Positions 36,293 to 48,806 are shown, numbered from the stretch's first letter. The stretch is 64,000 nt of DNA from Rostrohypoxylon terebratum (GCA_022497145.1 MU385866.1:124001-188000), one strand, 5' to 3'. Made by a program: numbers and translations. The notes: generated from the letters alone by a model not told the origin.

Positions 36293-36657
36293 GCCAGAGA
36301 TTCTGTGTACTGAATAAAAAAAATGTATCGCCAAGGTACACGGAGCTTATATCTTAACAAGAGCAGCAACTTCATTTAAGGAACCCACTTGGAATAGGGG
36401 TTGTAAGAAGCTATTTTTGTTCAAAGAGACTTAATTTCCTTGAAATACACCTCTAAGTTTTCTGTGAAAGATTAATCTATCGTGATCGTGATCGTGATAT
36501 CCGGTACAAGGAAGGAAATTGCGACAGGAAGGAAATTCGTTCAGCCACATTTCAAATCATGACGTCAGAGATATACCCGATCAACACATCACTCCTTCCC
36601 TCTGTAGAACCCGGAACGCCTATTCGAATCTAATATGTATCTCCTCCTTCCCGACTT
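36293..36657. other. Convergent intergenic region
   Basis: Shared 3' flank of the RRB1-like (plus) and HET (minus) genes. It contains CGTGAT x3 at 36481-36498. No gene seen. Confidence 0.5.
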
Positions 36658-38439
36658 TCAATCAATATGAATCATTGTTTCTTTCACATCTTCAAATGAC
36701 AACGCCTCTCCAAGCATCATCCCATGAATGTAGCATCCCCCGATCAGTTTATACCGAAGCGAGTCCATTTGCGACTCAGGTTTCCGCAGGAGGAACGGCA
36801 CATCGCCACCGCTGATGATGCTCACTAGATCGCCGACTCGAGCGTTACCGGGTACGACGCCGAAAAGGTTTCTCTTTGTGACCACGAATTTCCAGCCCAG
36901 CAGGTTATCGTCGAGCAATGATGCGTAACCCACGCTCTCTTTATCCCAGACTACATCTCTATCGGAGTCTGGCAGTCCGTCTTGCTGGTGATATCCCTTA
37001 TCCTGTCCGGACTTCTCTCTCGCCAGTTGTCGTCGAAACGCCTTGTACGATTTGGCAAGATCAATGCGCCCTGAGAAGGTAGCCTTGGGGTACTTCGCAC
37101 CAGCAATGGGCACCAACCACTCCAAGGCATCTCGATCAATCGACCAATAAGTTATGCCCATTTCAGAAATCATCCCGTCGATTTCCTGGAAGTATTCGAA
37201 GCGTGCTTCCATACCTCTATTGTTCGTGGATGTACTAATTTGATCGATCTGATCCACAAAATAACCCTTCACGACCAGTAGACGTGGCGGAAAGCAGTAC
37301 ATATCTTCCCGTTTGTCCGCAGAGGCTCTATACGTGGCTCCTTGTTCACAATATCTGAGGAGGCTACTATTTCGCGGCACTGTCAGATCCGGAAGCCAGG
37401 AAGGGAAGCGATTAGGCTGTGAGCTCAGTCCGGCTCGGTAGAGTAGCTGAATTCCGTAGCCTTGGGCAACAAAGGCATGCCCGAATCTACAAGCAATTGA
37501 TTCGAAGGTAATATCGGTCCTGTAATCGGGTTGAAAAGCTTCCAGATTTCCATCCGAAGCCAGTCCAAGCAAGGAAAAGAAGCGATCGCGTTTCAAGGTC
37601 GAATCGGCGTGCGAGAACATATTCAAGAGTTTCAACATGTTCCAGCGATATCGACGAACCTCATAGCGCCTCATGTGCGACAGGGTCATGAAAGGTTCCC
37701 ACGAATTGAAAACGGCCACTGGGAATAGCGCTTCACGCTGTCCACGTTGTAAGGCCACCACGGCTTCGTAGATTTCATTCCAGTCGACCATCCATGAACC
37801 ACATATCACACGAACCGTAGGTGCAAGAGTAACCTCTTGCACTATCCAGATACGCCGAAACCACGTCTGGGCGAAAAATCGTCTGATGCCCTCCCAGATT
37901 ACATCGTTCGAGTGCGGTGCCCATGATACAGGAATAGGTAGCAAACTTTCTGGCCACTTCTCAGGGAGAGTCCCATACAGATTCCAAGCTCTGATTTGCA
38001 ATAACGTCTTTATAGCTTCGTCGAAGTGCCCTTCCGCGGATAAAAATGCCAGAGTGCAGGCTGCATTCTGGAATATTCTCGGTAAAAGGAGAATTTGTTG
38101 CGCTTTTTCATTTGCATCCTCTTGGTTGATACAGATGGCATCGACCCAGAGGATCACAGGGCTGTTTTCCTATCGTAGGTGTGTAAGCGCTGTATCTAGA
38201 GTAGTCCTTAAGTTTGTAACGCCTTCGTGCGTGAACAGAGGCATGTGTAATTGTTGGTTGGAACCCCACTCATACGAAAGTGTCCTATACGGAGCCGTTT
38301 TTGCAACTTCGATGGAAGGGCACATGAAGATCGCCCCTTTGAGATGGTCATACTTCTTTCCAGGGAAGAGTATGAATAAACGTAACTCTCCATCTTTTAG
38401 GCTCTTGTAAGTGTATGTCATTTCAAAGAAGGGCTGCAT
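36658..38439 (-). CDS. HET-domain (heterokaryon incompatibility) region, interrupted by an in-frame TAG; probably the 3' part of a fusion gene
   Basis: From ATG 38439 the frame reads YKSLKDGELRLF, PYRTLSYEWG and VTNLRTTLDTALTHLR, then an amber codon at 38170-38172, then continues in the same frame with PVILWVDAICINQEDANEKAQQI and a long C-terminal region to 36658 (592 sense codons in all). These are the conserved HET blocks (PF06985), and the stop sits between two of them. HET proteins trigger incompatibility-type cell death in fungi. The ATG lies only 10 bp beyond the stop codon of the ATPase frame upstream, and a GTAAGA donor and TTGCATAG acceptor would join the two in phase, so this is probably not a separate gene. 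Read-through, a sequencing error or pseudogenisation are all possible. Confidence 0.8.
38170..38172 (-). other. In-frame amber codon inside the HET domain
   Basis: The same reading frame is conserved on both sides. A single C-to-T change from CAG (a CpA context, as preferred by RIP) would explain it; this is inference. Confidence 0.75.
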
Positions 38440-38485
38440 CTATGCAAAGTTAACGAACTGTTGGGGTTTCTAGGAGCTTTCTTAC

Positions 38486-41400
38486 CTTCAGCCCAGGCGC
38501 AAAAAAGTCTGTTTTCAAATCCGGAATGGCAGCTTCAAATTTAAGTCCATCTTGAAAGATTAAAGACCGAGATGTGAGTAAAATACCCGGATCGACGAGG
38601 AAATGGATCTGCGGGTCTGTATAGATATTGATAACTCGCACAAGGATCATGATGTCTTCGGAGTTTCCAAGTGGAAGAAATCCAGATCTAGTCCTAGCGT
38701 TCTGAAATTTTTGCATCTAAGTCCGACGTCAGCTTTTCTTCGATGTTACCTTGCAGCTAGTCACAAAGGGACAGATATTAAGGATGACAATGACAACGAC
38801 ACTTACTCTCCTGAGTTGGGACGAGCTCCAAACGAAAGCGGAATCCATATCACCACTAGAGACGGCAATTTCAAGGTGATATGTTGGAGGACTGTTGTTC
38901 CATTGCAAATGTTGGTGGCCAATGCTAACGAGAAATTTTGTCATATCCTGTGATGCGGCTTCATCTTTGATAGTGAATGGTGATACGTCCCTTTCAACGA
39001 AAGTTGGCAACCCAGCTCTGTTGCGAAGGTCATTCGTCCAGTGATCGATAGGGTTGTAAGTCCCACCTATTCGGCCTTTCAAAAAATGGGAAGTCTGCGA
39101 AATATATTAGCATATTGTTTATGTTCAAAGAGCACACGATCCTCATTACCATGCACTGTCCCAGGTATTCAAGATGTCTGCCTGGATCCATATGAGCGCC
39201 CTCAAGGAAAACTCCTAGGGGGTTTATAGGATCTTCCGGTAGCTTTGTATGAACATTTCTAATATCCATTGGTGGCACACGTCTATCAGGATTCGTAACT
39301 TTGGCATCTCGTCCAATGTGAAAGCCTAGGTCATGATCAAGATCATCACCGAAGTCATCATCAAAATCAATGTTAGAGAAAGTCGAAGGAATCATAAACT
39401 GATCTCCCGAGCGAGGCTTGGTGCCTCTTTTCCTTGTGGGAATATCTTGAGGTGGTAAGTATATAATTCACTCTTCATACCATTCAAGTCTGCTAGGGTA
39501 CATACCTGGCAAATGAATGCGGTAGCCTTCAGCCTCAAATCTACTTTGGACTCGATCGGACGCAAGTTCGCTGATGGTAGTGTGTAAAAGACTTCGTGCC
39601 GTAGGGTCGTGGATATCACAATAAGTTGCAAGCAATTCGGCAAGTTCGAAAGACGCTGCTTGATAAATATTCTGCGTATTGGTTGTGAATATGGTCAATT
39701 CATGTGGCTCTCGTCTTGACTGAAGAGCATATTCAACCAAAACTTGGTTCCCAATGCGATATGGCTCATATTCGTAGTGTAATGTGCATGATTGATATAT
39801 CGATGTTACCCAAACAACACTCACACTGTCTAGTTGACGGCATATTTCGGCGCGACGGGGGTTGGATCGAGTGATCAACCTATTTTTGCGGGCCGACCTC
39901 GTTAGTAGACCCGAAAATTACCGGCCGGAGTATGGAAAAGTGCCAGCTAGTTCAGGAGCAAATCGTGAGAGGGAATAGCAACTTACGCCTTTAAAGCAGG
40001 AGAACGAGAGCGGAAGAAATCTGTGTCCCGACCAGAAATTACAAGGTTACCTGATGGCTCTGATGTTTTCTCAACACATTTCGATAGTTTTCGAGAATCC
40101 AACCCTAAGTTTTTGAGCAACGTCTCGAAGGCGCGTACGTCTTGGGCGTGGAATGCCAGGAGTGGAATTGTCCCGTCAAAACTTTTCGCCAGATGAGGAC
40201 GATCAGCAATGAACCAAGTGTCGTTACAAGACAGAAGTTCGTCAAAGCCATCATTGTCTAACTTCTTCTTGATAGGAAATATCTTCAGATTACGGATATG
40301 GCCATGTAGTTTTTCCATCATCGAGTCTAGAAAGCCCGTATATTCTTCCAGGATGTTACCAATATTGACGAGGACATCTAAAATATTGGACAAATCTGAC
40401 GACATATTAATTGATTTCGCTTCTTCAATTGGATCCCCGGATTGGACAAGACAACACCCCGCGACATCAATAAATAAATCTTTGCATTTAGGATATATGC
40501 ATTTGAGGTCAATCTTTTCGTCCGCGCATTCCGAGGCGCTGAGCCAGGATTCCGATATAGGGTTGTATACCAACTCATTTGATTCAAATTCTTCGCTTTG
40601 ATTTTATTAGTGAATATATGATACTAGAGGCGTTGACACTTACTATATTTCTTCCACATGACCATAGTAGCGAGCGTTTATTTGCTCATATATATAGGAA
40701 ATGGTTTCGTGTTGTGGGGGTTTGTGGTGTTCACGGATCGATTTTAAACATGCCATATAGAAATCGAGATCATTCACCACTTTGACGCCAAAAATAGCTA
40801 GTATTTGGCGTACGGTCCTGTCATTAGGATTTGAGATATCCAATGTAGGAATTGGAATTCCTAGCTCGCTGACCTTAGCGTCGAGCATCGGAATGGCGGT
40901 TTCGGAGAGAGGTGAAGGCCCATTAAGAGTCTGTACAATACTATGCCGTATATCTATAAGAAGACGTTCCCTTGCATTTGCATTTCTGCTTTGCATCAAA
41001 AATGGGTTCTGATGAATCCAATATGAGTAGGTATTCCAGTGAGAACAGAGGAGGTTGACAATGTCTGTTATAGGACACTCCTGAAGAAGGAATTTGAACT
41101 CCTCAGAGATTTTGAAGTCGCACTTGGAATAATGATGCGGGAAAGATACCAATCGTGGGATTTTTGATAGATGCAGTCTCTTTATCAAGTAAGCCTCCAC
41201 ATCTTCTTTGCCTTGAGGGTGAGGTTGAGAGAGATAGTCTTGATGAACTACTTGAAGACGACTTCGTGCATTTTGAGTAGCTCCGATAGTTGAGAACATT
41301 TGTCTAAACTTTTCCAAGGCATTGAATGGTAACGATCCTTTCGAAAAGTCTTGTATGTATAGTTCGGATCCTCTGCACCGTTTATTGTCGGATGTGGCGA

Positions 41401-43320
41401 ACCATAGATCTACCTCGACGTGATCCGATGGACACCATGATGCTTCGTATAAGAATTCAACGTGAGAGACAAGTTCCTCTTTACTAAGCTTATAGGGATC
41501 GAACGACTGCGATGCATGTATTTCAGCAATATAGTAACACATTTGGGGTGTGTCAACCTCTTGTATTCCCAGCCTTTCAAGAAGTTTACATCGGTGGGTA
41601 TCTGCTGCAGCTTCAGGATCGACGATTTGAAAGGTGGTGCTGACAGGGAAATTTGCTGGGTTAAGGCTCCTAGAGAACAAGACGGGTTTTTGTCCGACTG
41701 TTGTCCAGCCACACCCTCTTAGAGGAACGATCGGAAGAGGGAGCAGTCTTCTTTTTGACGGTGGGTCATCCACCATAAACAGGAGAGCTTTGGCAAGTTG
41801 GGTGTGCCATTCTGAGGGCTTCCTATGGACCTCTTCTAAGGTGGCCACAATTCAAGATCATCCAAAAACAGCTCGTTAGTTAGTTCGCGGACGCCTAGAT
41901 CTAAAAGAGGCTTAATTGTCCAAGTTGGAAAGCTTGATGATAAGTATTTGTATTCTGTTTGTTTGTTGAGGGTTAATGGGTTACCGTCTTTGTCTCCGTA
42001 TCTGGCTGGATGGACGTAAAACAAACTTGCAGGTCTGTGTAGTGCCCCAGCTGCCGACTCCACGAACTCATTATCGCGTAGATTTTGTAGAATTAGATGC
42101 CTAGAAGGTTGGAGGAAGGGTGAAATGTCACTCGTTGGGATGAAGTAGGGCCAATGGTATCTCATTTTGCCTTTATTAAAATGGTTGACCGCTCGTATGA
42201 AAGCGTGGGCAAGGCCATCTCGAAGAACCTGGTTCCAAGGTAATGAAATATCGATATGTAACCGATTTGCCGTGAGCAGGAAGTCTGCATTCATCATGAA
42301 CTATGCATGGCCACGTAGGTTAGCTTTCAACACCACATTGATATCCCCAGGCAAGCGAAATATACCTTGAGGCCATAATCGCCAATAGGCAGCACTGCGT
42401 GAACGTTGTAGCGAGCCGGCTGAGGTTCTTCGAGATCCGTGAGAGGAAAAGCGAGAATGATTTCTGAATGAGTTGATGACGGGCGCTTCGGTTCTATGGG
42501 AAGGTTCTCTACTCGGTAGTCTATTGTGAGGAATCGAAGTTGACCATTGTTCGTATTTATAGTCGTGTATCGATTACCACTCTCGCATGTAGTTGTCTTA
42601 TGTATACTCTCTTCCCAAGGTGGCTCGCTATCTTTCAATACTCTCAAGGTCAACTTCTGTAGCCTTTTCAAAAACACTAGTAGCGTGGGATCCAACCCGC
42701 GCAATTCAGTGACGAGTTCTTCTTCATTGTAGCCTTTGGAGAGTTTCAAATAGAAAGACGTTTCTTCTGGAGATGTTGGACCAGGGAAGTCTGCCCATCT
42801 GGGAGCTATCATGCCGAACCGCTCATTTTTGTCAAATTTAAAGCGATATTGACGAGAAGATATCCAAACTTGATCGGCGACCCTGAACACACTTTTAAAG
42901 CCAATCCCTTTCTCGCCAGTGTAGTCGTTCAGGTGTTTTTGACCACTTTTCGTACTACGGCGAACCTTGGATATGCTTTCTACATGTTTTGCACGGAACC
43001 CGGTTTCGTTGCAATCCACGCGAAGACCACCAACCTCATACGTGAAGGTGAGGGTTGGAGTCGCTGTTCGATAATCGTTGTCATCGGCATTCTGCAATAA
43101 CTCGAAAAGAAAATGGGTTGAAACGTCATATAACTCAGACGCAACTCTGCGCATAGTATCAGCAAATGGTATATGAGTGTTCGCATAGAATATATGCTAA
43201 CAAATGGAGCAAGTCTTGGACCTGAATAGCAAGTTCATCATGGCCCTCGAGGCTGTGTTGAGCTCTGACTTTCTCGATTAACAATTTGGCCTCCCGCTCT
43301 TCGTCTGGGTTGAGTGACAT
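38486..43320 (-). CDS. NO VEIN/sacsin-like GHKL (HSP90-type) ATPase with NOV C-terminal region; contains a frameshift
   Basis: Exons: 43320-43202, 43146-42366, 42300-40644 (frameshifted inside), 40595-39987, 39879-39506, 39445-39150, 39094-38807, 38716-38486. Introns are 46-107 nt with good signals. The ATPase motifs are FELLQNADDN (N-box, about 54-63), DCNETGF (G1-type) and GEKGIGFKSVF (G2), as in plant NO VEIN and sacsin. A long helical middle follows. The end (HLEYLGQ ... YHLEIAVSSGDMDSAFVWSSSQLRR ... ILVRVINIY) matches the NOV C-terminal/DUF3883 pattern. Near 41836-41856 the frame shifts by one base while homologous-looking sequence continues (LGVRELTNELFLDDLE, then VATLEEVHRKPSEWHTQLAKALL). 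The last exon ends at a GTAAGA donor that joins in phase to the HET frame at 38439; without splicing it would stop at 38450. Cellular role unknown; such ATPases are thought to be chaperone- or immunity-related. Confidence 0.8.
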
Positions 43321-44920
43321 CTTCGGGCTAGCATGTTACCTATTAGACTATTGCAAAAAGAATGCAGATCTCTTCGGCAGGAAAAGGGGAATGGATTGGT
43401 GATTTTAACTTTCAATAAAAATACCGCTGAAGGAGCATCGCCCATAGGTAAACGTCAGTGCGGAGGGGCTATGCTGAACAGTAATGTTACTTTACAGAGG
43501 CTTTCAATCTCAACCACGATACAACATGCCATACACATGTTCGATTTCATAACAGGATTTACAGTGAATCTGCCGTCTCGGCACAAATAACTCGGAACAT
43601 ATTTTCATGTGGGTAAAGATGGTGGCGGAGGTTTCCTCTTCGCAGCGGTCATCGCATTGTCTGCTGAGGCCATTGGTGTGCATCGTGTGCATCAAGTACT
43701 TAGCCCTCTGTTGTGCAACACCAGCCAATCTTGCCAGTTGTCAAGGCAGACACGTGAGTTTCGAAATGCCTCAATTATTGGTTCTTCATCTCCAAGACGC
43801 AACAACGATCAATCGGCCGGTCTACCCTCCCAGCATATACAGCCTCAATCCCCAACTCAGCCCCAACACGAAGGCAAAAAGAGAAGGGGTGAGAAGAAAT
43901 ATGTCAGCAGCATATATCTAACAGCGACCCAGTTTGAAGAATTTGCAGGTACTGCTAGCGAAAAAAAGCTGCTCTACCATTCTCGGCACTCGTAAATGAT
44001 CAGTACATTTTGGAGGTTCTTGTGAAAAAGTCTGATGATAAGGATTGGTGCCTGGATTCCATAAAGAAGAAGGGAGAAGAGAAGAAGCAGAAAATTTCAA
44101 TCGAAATAGTAGTACATGAACAAAATCGTTAGCGGACCCGCAATATCGGGGGTTGGAGCGCGGCCACAGTGTGGCGTCGATTTCTGTGAGATACGTATGT
44201 GATAGGTGGCTGTGCCCCAGTTCGAAGGCTTTCAGACTTTTCGAATCATAGAATGCCAAGCCTTATGAGCCGAGACATCGTGAAACAATTATAACGAAGC
44301 CGTCTCACATTGCCATGTGTTTTCTCATCACCACTGTTTCAAAAATCACAATGATAACAAAATTACTGAATCCATTCATCACAAGACAAAATCATCGGGT
44401 GGCAAACATAAGCTACTGTAGATTTCTTGAAGCATGTATTCGATATATCGACCTATCGAGTCGTAGATGTCTACTATGATAAATTCCCGAATATTGCTCT
44501 TCCAAATCTAATGTATTAATTATACATCTACAAACTCCAAGATAATCAGAACATTATGAACTCCCAATAGGGAAACCCCGAGGGGGTATTCCCTTGCTAA
44601 AATGTAGGAAGCTCAATCCGTGTCAACATGCAATGATGTCCATCCGTGACTCGTTACAGAGGGCTTGGTTACCCAATGCCAAACGCCGCTGCGTATGCTG
44701 GAAAGAAAAGAGAAGATGCTAATGGAGAGTCGTCCACATCAGAAGTAAATCAGGAGTCCGCACAAGGGTATCTTGATAAGATCAATGGCTCTATAGGTTA
44801 TCCGAAACGTCCGGTGATATGCCCGGTAAGCCGTAAAACGCCACAAAATGCCCCAGGTCCCGTGTCTATCTTATTGTTGCTGTCATGAATGGCAATGGCA
44901 ATGCTAGTATGATTATAACA
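43321..44920. other. Intergenic region, no supported gene
   Basis: Promoter side of the ATPase-HET locus and 3' flank of the RING-PHD gene. ORFs at about 43609-43995 (plus) and 43918-44259 (minus) overlap each other and lack motifs. Confidence 0.45.
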
Positions 44921-46950
44921 TTACGCCTCGAGGTCTGCGACCGCTTTAGACACCTCTTGGTTCGCAATTTTCTCGAAGCGCCGTCGAGCGTCAGCATCGA
45001 GGGAGTCCTCTGAAACCTCTTTGTAGAGCATGTGGCTGAGGTCGCGATTAATCGAGGCATATTGGTCCGCCGTAATTTGTCCAGAGTTCCAGTGAGGCTT
45101 GAGGGCATCCTTTACAATACCACTAATATTGGCCTTCATTTCAAAAGGCAATGCCGCGCGCGAAGGAGATGTGTCCTGGGAGCGTGACGGATGTCTCATA
45201 GCCGTTGAATGTTGATGGCGGTGAGGTTCGGGCTGTCGGATCTCGGGAGAGGCGTTTGTCGCCCGAGACTTCTGGCGGCGACGTGATTGGTGACGGGATC
45301 TCGAGTCAGAGTCACTTTGATCACTGTTGCTTAGACTCGCTAGAAAGTTTGAAGGGGGGTAGATTGGCTCAATATGCGAGCTTAGTGAGAGTGGCGAACC
45401 CGGACGGTCGCCGATTGCTCGCGGTGGTGGCGTAGCAGAGAGGGCCCGAGGACTACTATGAGCCGAGGGCGAAGGTGAGACCGGAGATGATGGATTGGGT
45501 ACTGGCGCCTTGCTTGGAAATGCGAAGGTAGGCCGGATATTCTCGTCATCAGATGGCGCACTCATTTCGACTTCCTTGAGCAGCGAAGAGAGGAAAGAAG
45601 GCGCTTCACCATTGCCTTGAACAGGTGATGCGGAACTAAGGCCCGCTTCGTTTGATGTAGATGGATTGGTTTGTATCAGTGGTCGGCCAGATGAAGAAGC
45701 TGCATCTAAACCAGGAGCTCTTCTCGTCCGTGGTCGTTTTAGCTTACGTTCCGGTTGCTGGGCGGGTTCTACTGGGGATGCAGTAACCGACCGGGACTTT
45801 CTCTTGCGGTGATTCGAGGATTGGGAATTGAGGTTGGTGGCTTCAACTTCCATAGCTTTTTCTAGAGCGCTCCATGCTTGCTTCTCTTCTGGGGTTTCTT
45901 CGGGTGGAGGAGGTGACGGTTGTTGTCGCGCAACAGGCTGAGGTATGACATTGGAGATATTGTTCACAAACACTTCTCGAGCCCCTAGACGGCTGGCTAT
46001 GCTAAAACGTTGCTGCCATCGTTGATACTCGCGACGATCTCGTTCTCTCCTTTGTTGTGATCGTCGGTAATTATGCAACGCGTCGTCGTCATCATGGTTA
46101 TCGAGGTCGAGGTCCAACGCATCCCAGACTCGGCCCGCGATCTGACCCCAGGCACCTTGCCAATCGTTCGAGCGAGCGTGCTGCCTAGCCCGCCGCATGG
46201 TAGCCTGGGTGCGTGGCAAGTAGCCGGAGTGTGAACTCGAGAACCCAAGTACCGATGCATCTTCGTCATTGAGTTCGGAGGCTAAAAGCTCAGCACCGGT
46301 GTCGGCGCATTCCAAGCAGAACCAATGTCCTCGAGGGACGCTATTGAGGCCGACGCAGAATGTATGATATGGTGCATCACAACTGTCGCATAGAAGGAGC
46401 ACGTCTTCATGGTCAGCTCGATTGCAGATGGGGCAAGGCCTTATTTCCTCTTCCACGTCCGGATTATCGTCTAGCCACGCTTGCGGGTCGAATTCGGCTA
46501 CCTGTTTCTTATCTTCAACTTTATAAGATGATAATTGGGTGCCTAGGTGGTAAAATAAGGTAGTTAGCATATCAGTGTAACTTGAAATATAGGGATGAAA
46601 AATGATGCAATCAACTTACCTCCTACTTTGTCATATACATGAACCAGATGGAATGCTTGGCGACAGATGGGACAACTGTTTGCCTTGCCCGTCCACTCTC
46701 GCAAGCAAGCATCATGTAATGCATGGCCGCAAACTTGGATGACGGCGATATTAGTGTCTTCGCTGTTGGAGTGGATGCCTAGTGGAGACTTTGACATCAG
46801 TCGTGCCGGTGCACTCGCATTTGCTTCGCCTGCAGCGGACGACGAGCTCTGTGGTGGGAGATCATCTTCGGGAGGTTCGTGCAATTGCGATGGCGGCGGC
46901 GACGATTGGGGGTCTAGAGTTTCTAGACAGACAATACATTGATCAGCCAT
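44921..46950 (-). CDS. RING-PHD finger protein with SRI-like C-terminus (PHRF1-like)
   Basis: Two exons (46950-46620, 46542-44921) with a 77-nt intron give 650 residues. The N-terminus is a split RING-H2 finger: CIVC at residues 5-8, a low-complexity insertion, then CGHALHDACLREW and CPICR. A PHD finger follows just after the intron (CPICNRADHEDVLLLCDSCD, then HTFC and HWFCLEC). The middle is charged and Ser/Pro-rich. The last about 75 residues (IVKDALKPHWNSGQITADQY, then INRDLSHMLY) resemble the SRI domain that binds the RNA polymerase II C-terminal repeat. This order is that of animal PHRF1, a ubiquitin ligase linking chromatin marks and transcription. Expected nuclear E3-ligase or adaptor; substrates unknown. 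Confidence 0.9.
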
Positions 46951-47389
46951 CAGGGCAGACTTTCATGGACTGTCGATGTTGAGAATACAACATATAAGTG
47001 ACTTATGTAAGTCTGCCTTATTTTTCCAAGATTTGCTGCAGCTTAAGCAACAAACCCTTTAACTGGATGAATTATATGTACCGTAATGTACTAGTTGGCG
47101 AGCTCAAGAAAGAGCGGGTTGGCTGGCTCGCTGCCAGTGGTTCTCTGGTGGGATTGGCGGTTTGATAAGGCGGGAGTCGATAAAATCGACAATAATACTT
47201 GAGGGGTGCGCAGGTGGTGTGCTAAGTTCTAACACAGGAGAGTGTAGTGACCTGGACCGTGGACGGAGGAAATAGGGCTAGGGAATAATAAGGGAAGAGC
47301 TCTATTATGGTGAGTTGGGCGATTCGACGAGGGGTGCTTTTAGCGTTGAACGCGGGTCTACCTATTTGTGGAAGCAAGCCGTGCTTGGT

Positions 47390-47445
47390 AGGCAGGTAGG
47401 TAGGCACTAATAGATAGGTACCTAGGTAGGTACTAGGTAGGTGTA
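47390..47445. repeat. Cluster of TAGGTA/TACCTA tetra-/hexanucleotide runs
   Basis: Several overlapping TAGGTAGG, GGTACC and CCTAGG blocks within 56 bp. It is the densest example of a motif spread through all the intergenic DNA of the window. Confidence 0.7.
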
Positions 47446-48806
47446 GGTTTAGTTGATGTCGTTGATGATCGTTGATGTTGATAAATGTCAGGCAATAATT
47501 GTCAAATAAATTGAGTAAATGATAGTAGTAGATGTGTAGGTAGGTATGGGGAATATCGGTAAAGGTAAATGATTAATAACCTTCTCCTTTTTAAAAGTTT
47601 CCAAGTCAACTTTTTTAAGATTTGGAAACTAAGATATCAAGGTAGAGAATTAAATGTTTGGGGAAGAATTAAAAGCGCCCCAGCTAGCCAAGTTAATAAG
47701 CCGAGCTTTGTCCAGAAACGCGACTTGTGGTGGATGAAGTGGGTGAATGATAGATGACGGGTGGCGGGATGGGAATTTGATCAAGGTGGTCAAGGTGGTC
47801 AAAGTGCCCGAGACCCAGGTGGTAATAAGTGGCAGTAGCAACTGGTTACGTAGTGCTAGCTGCTAGCTGCTAGCCTCTAGGTGGTAGGCACTGTACTTGT
47901 ACTCCAGCTAGTCGTGGTTTGCTGTGTGTGTGTCCTGTGCTCTGCTTCAATGTTGGCCCTTTCAATATTGTGCAATTTCAGGGGAATAGGGGAAATAATG
48001 TATGGAAAGGAAATCCGAATGAGATGTGCAAGATATCAATTAGCGATTTGATTGATTTTTCGATATTTTGATGACCAGAATTGTCGTGGTGAAAATAAAG
48101 TTGATGAAGTCGTTAAAGTTGGATGGCTTTCTGTGTGTGATGTAGTGTGTGCAGTAGTAGCATTTGCCTGCTAAAGAACACACATAAAAATAGGTGGACT
48201 TTCTTAATCCAAGTGGGAGACTGACAGGCAGAAAGTCGAAAAAAGAGAATGAAGAGAGGGGGCCTTCTGAAAGCCCGGGAATTTGACGAGTCTAGCGCTG
48301 CCACCCTCACTTAGTTGTGCGGGGCAGTCCAACCTATCATATGACGACAACTGAACCTTGGGCCCGCTTTTTTGGTGCGCAGTTCCTGTGTAAGTAGCTC
48401 CGTACCTTCCCAGTGAGCAGTGCTGCAGTGAGCACCCAGGCACCTCGTAACATGCGCAGTTTACTCAGGAACCCTTGCAGTTGCCGTACATAAATGGGTA
48501 CGAAGTATAAATAATCATAAATGACCTAGATGGCCAACCAAAAATAATCAAGAGGCAGGTATCGTGACTCGGTAAGAACATCATTGATCGAATACCGAAA
48601 TTTGTAGGCATGTACCTAGCTGAGTTGGTGTAGGTAAGAAGAGGGGGGGAAAACTGACCAGGTGGTGGTGAGGTGGTGATTGCCTACCAACGTAAACCTT
48701 GAAGTCAATGTTCACCTGGCGTTTTTAGTAGGAATATGCCCAGTTAAACAGTTAAACTAAACCAAGTGCCACACAACACACAGCACCAGGTGACCCCCAA
48801 TTCTTC

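Noticed and set aside
38170..38220. A 51-nt intron (GTTACA...CGATAG) that would remove the amber codon in the HET region
   Set aside because: It would also delete the conserved VTNLRTTLDTALTHLR block, the donor is poor, and the length is a multiple of three; an in-frame stop is the simpler reading.
43609..44259. Overlapping plus (43609-43995) and minus (43918-44259) ORFs
   Set aside because: Neither has motifs, one lacks an ATG start, and they overlap on opposite strands.
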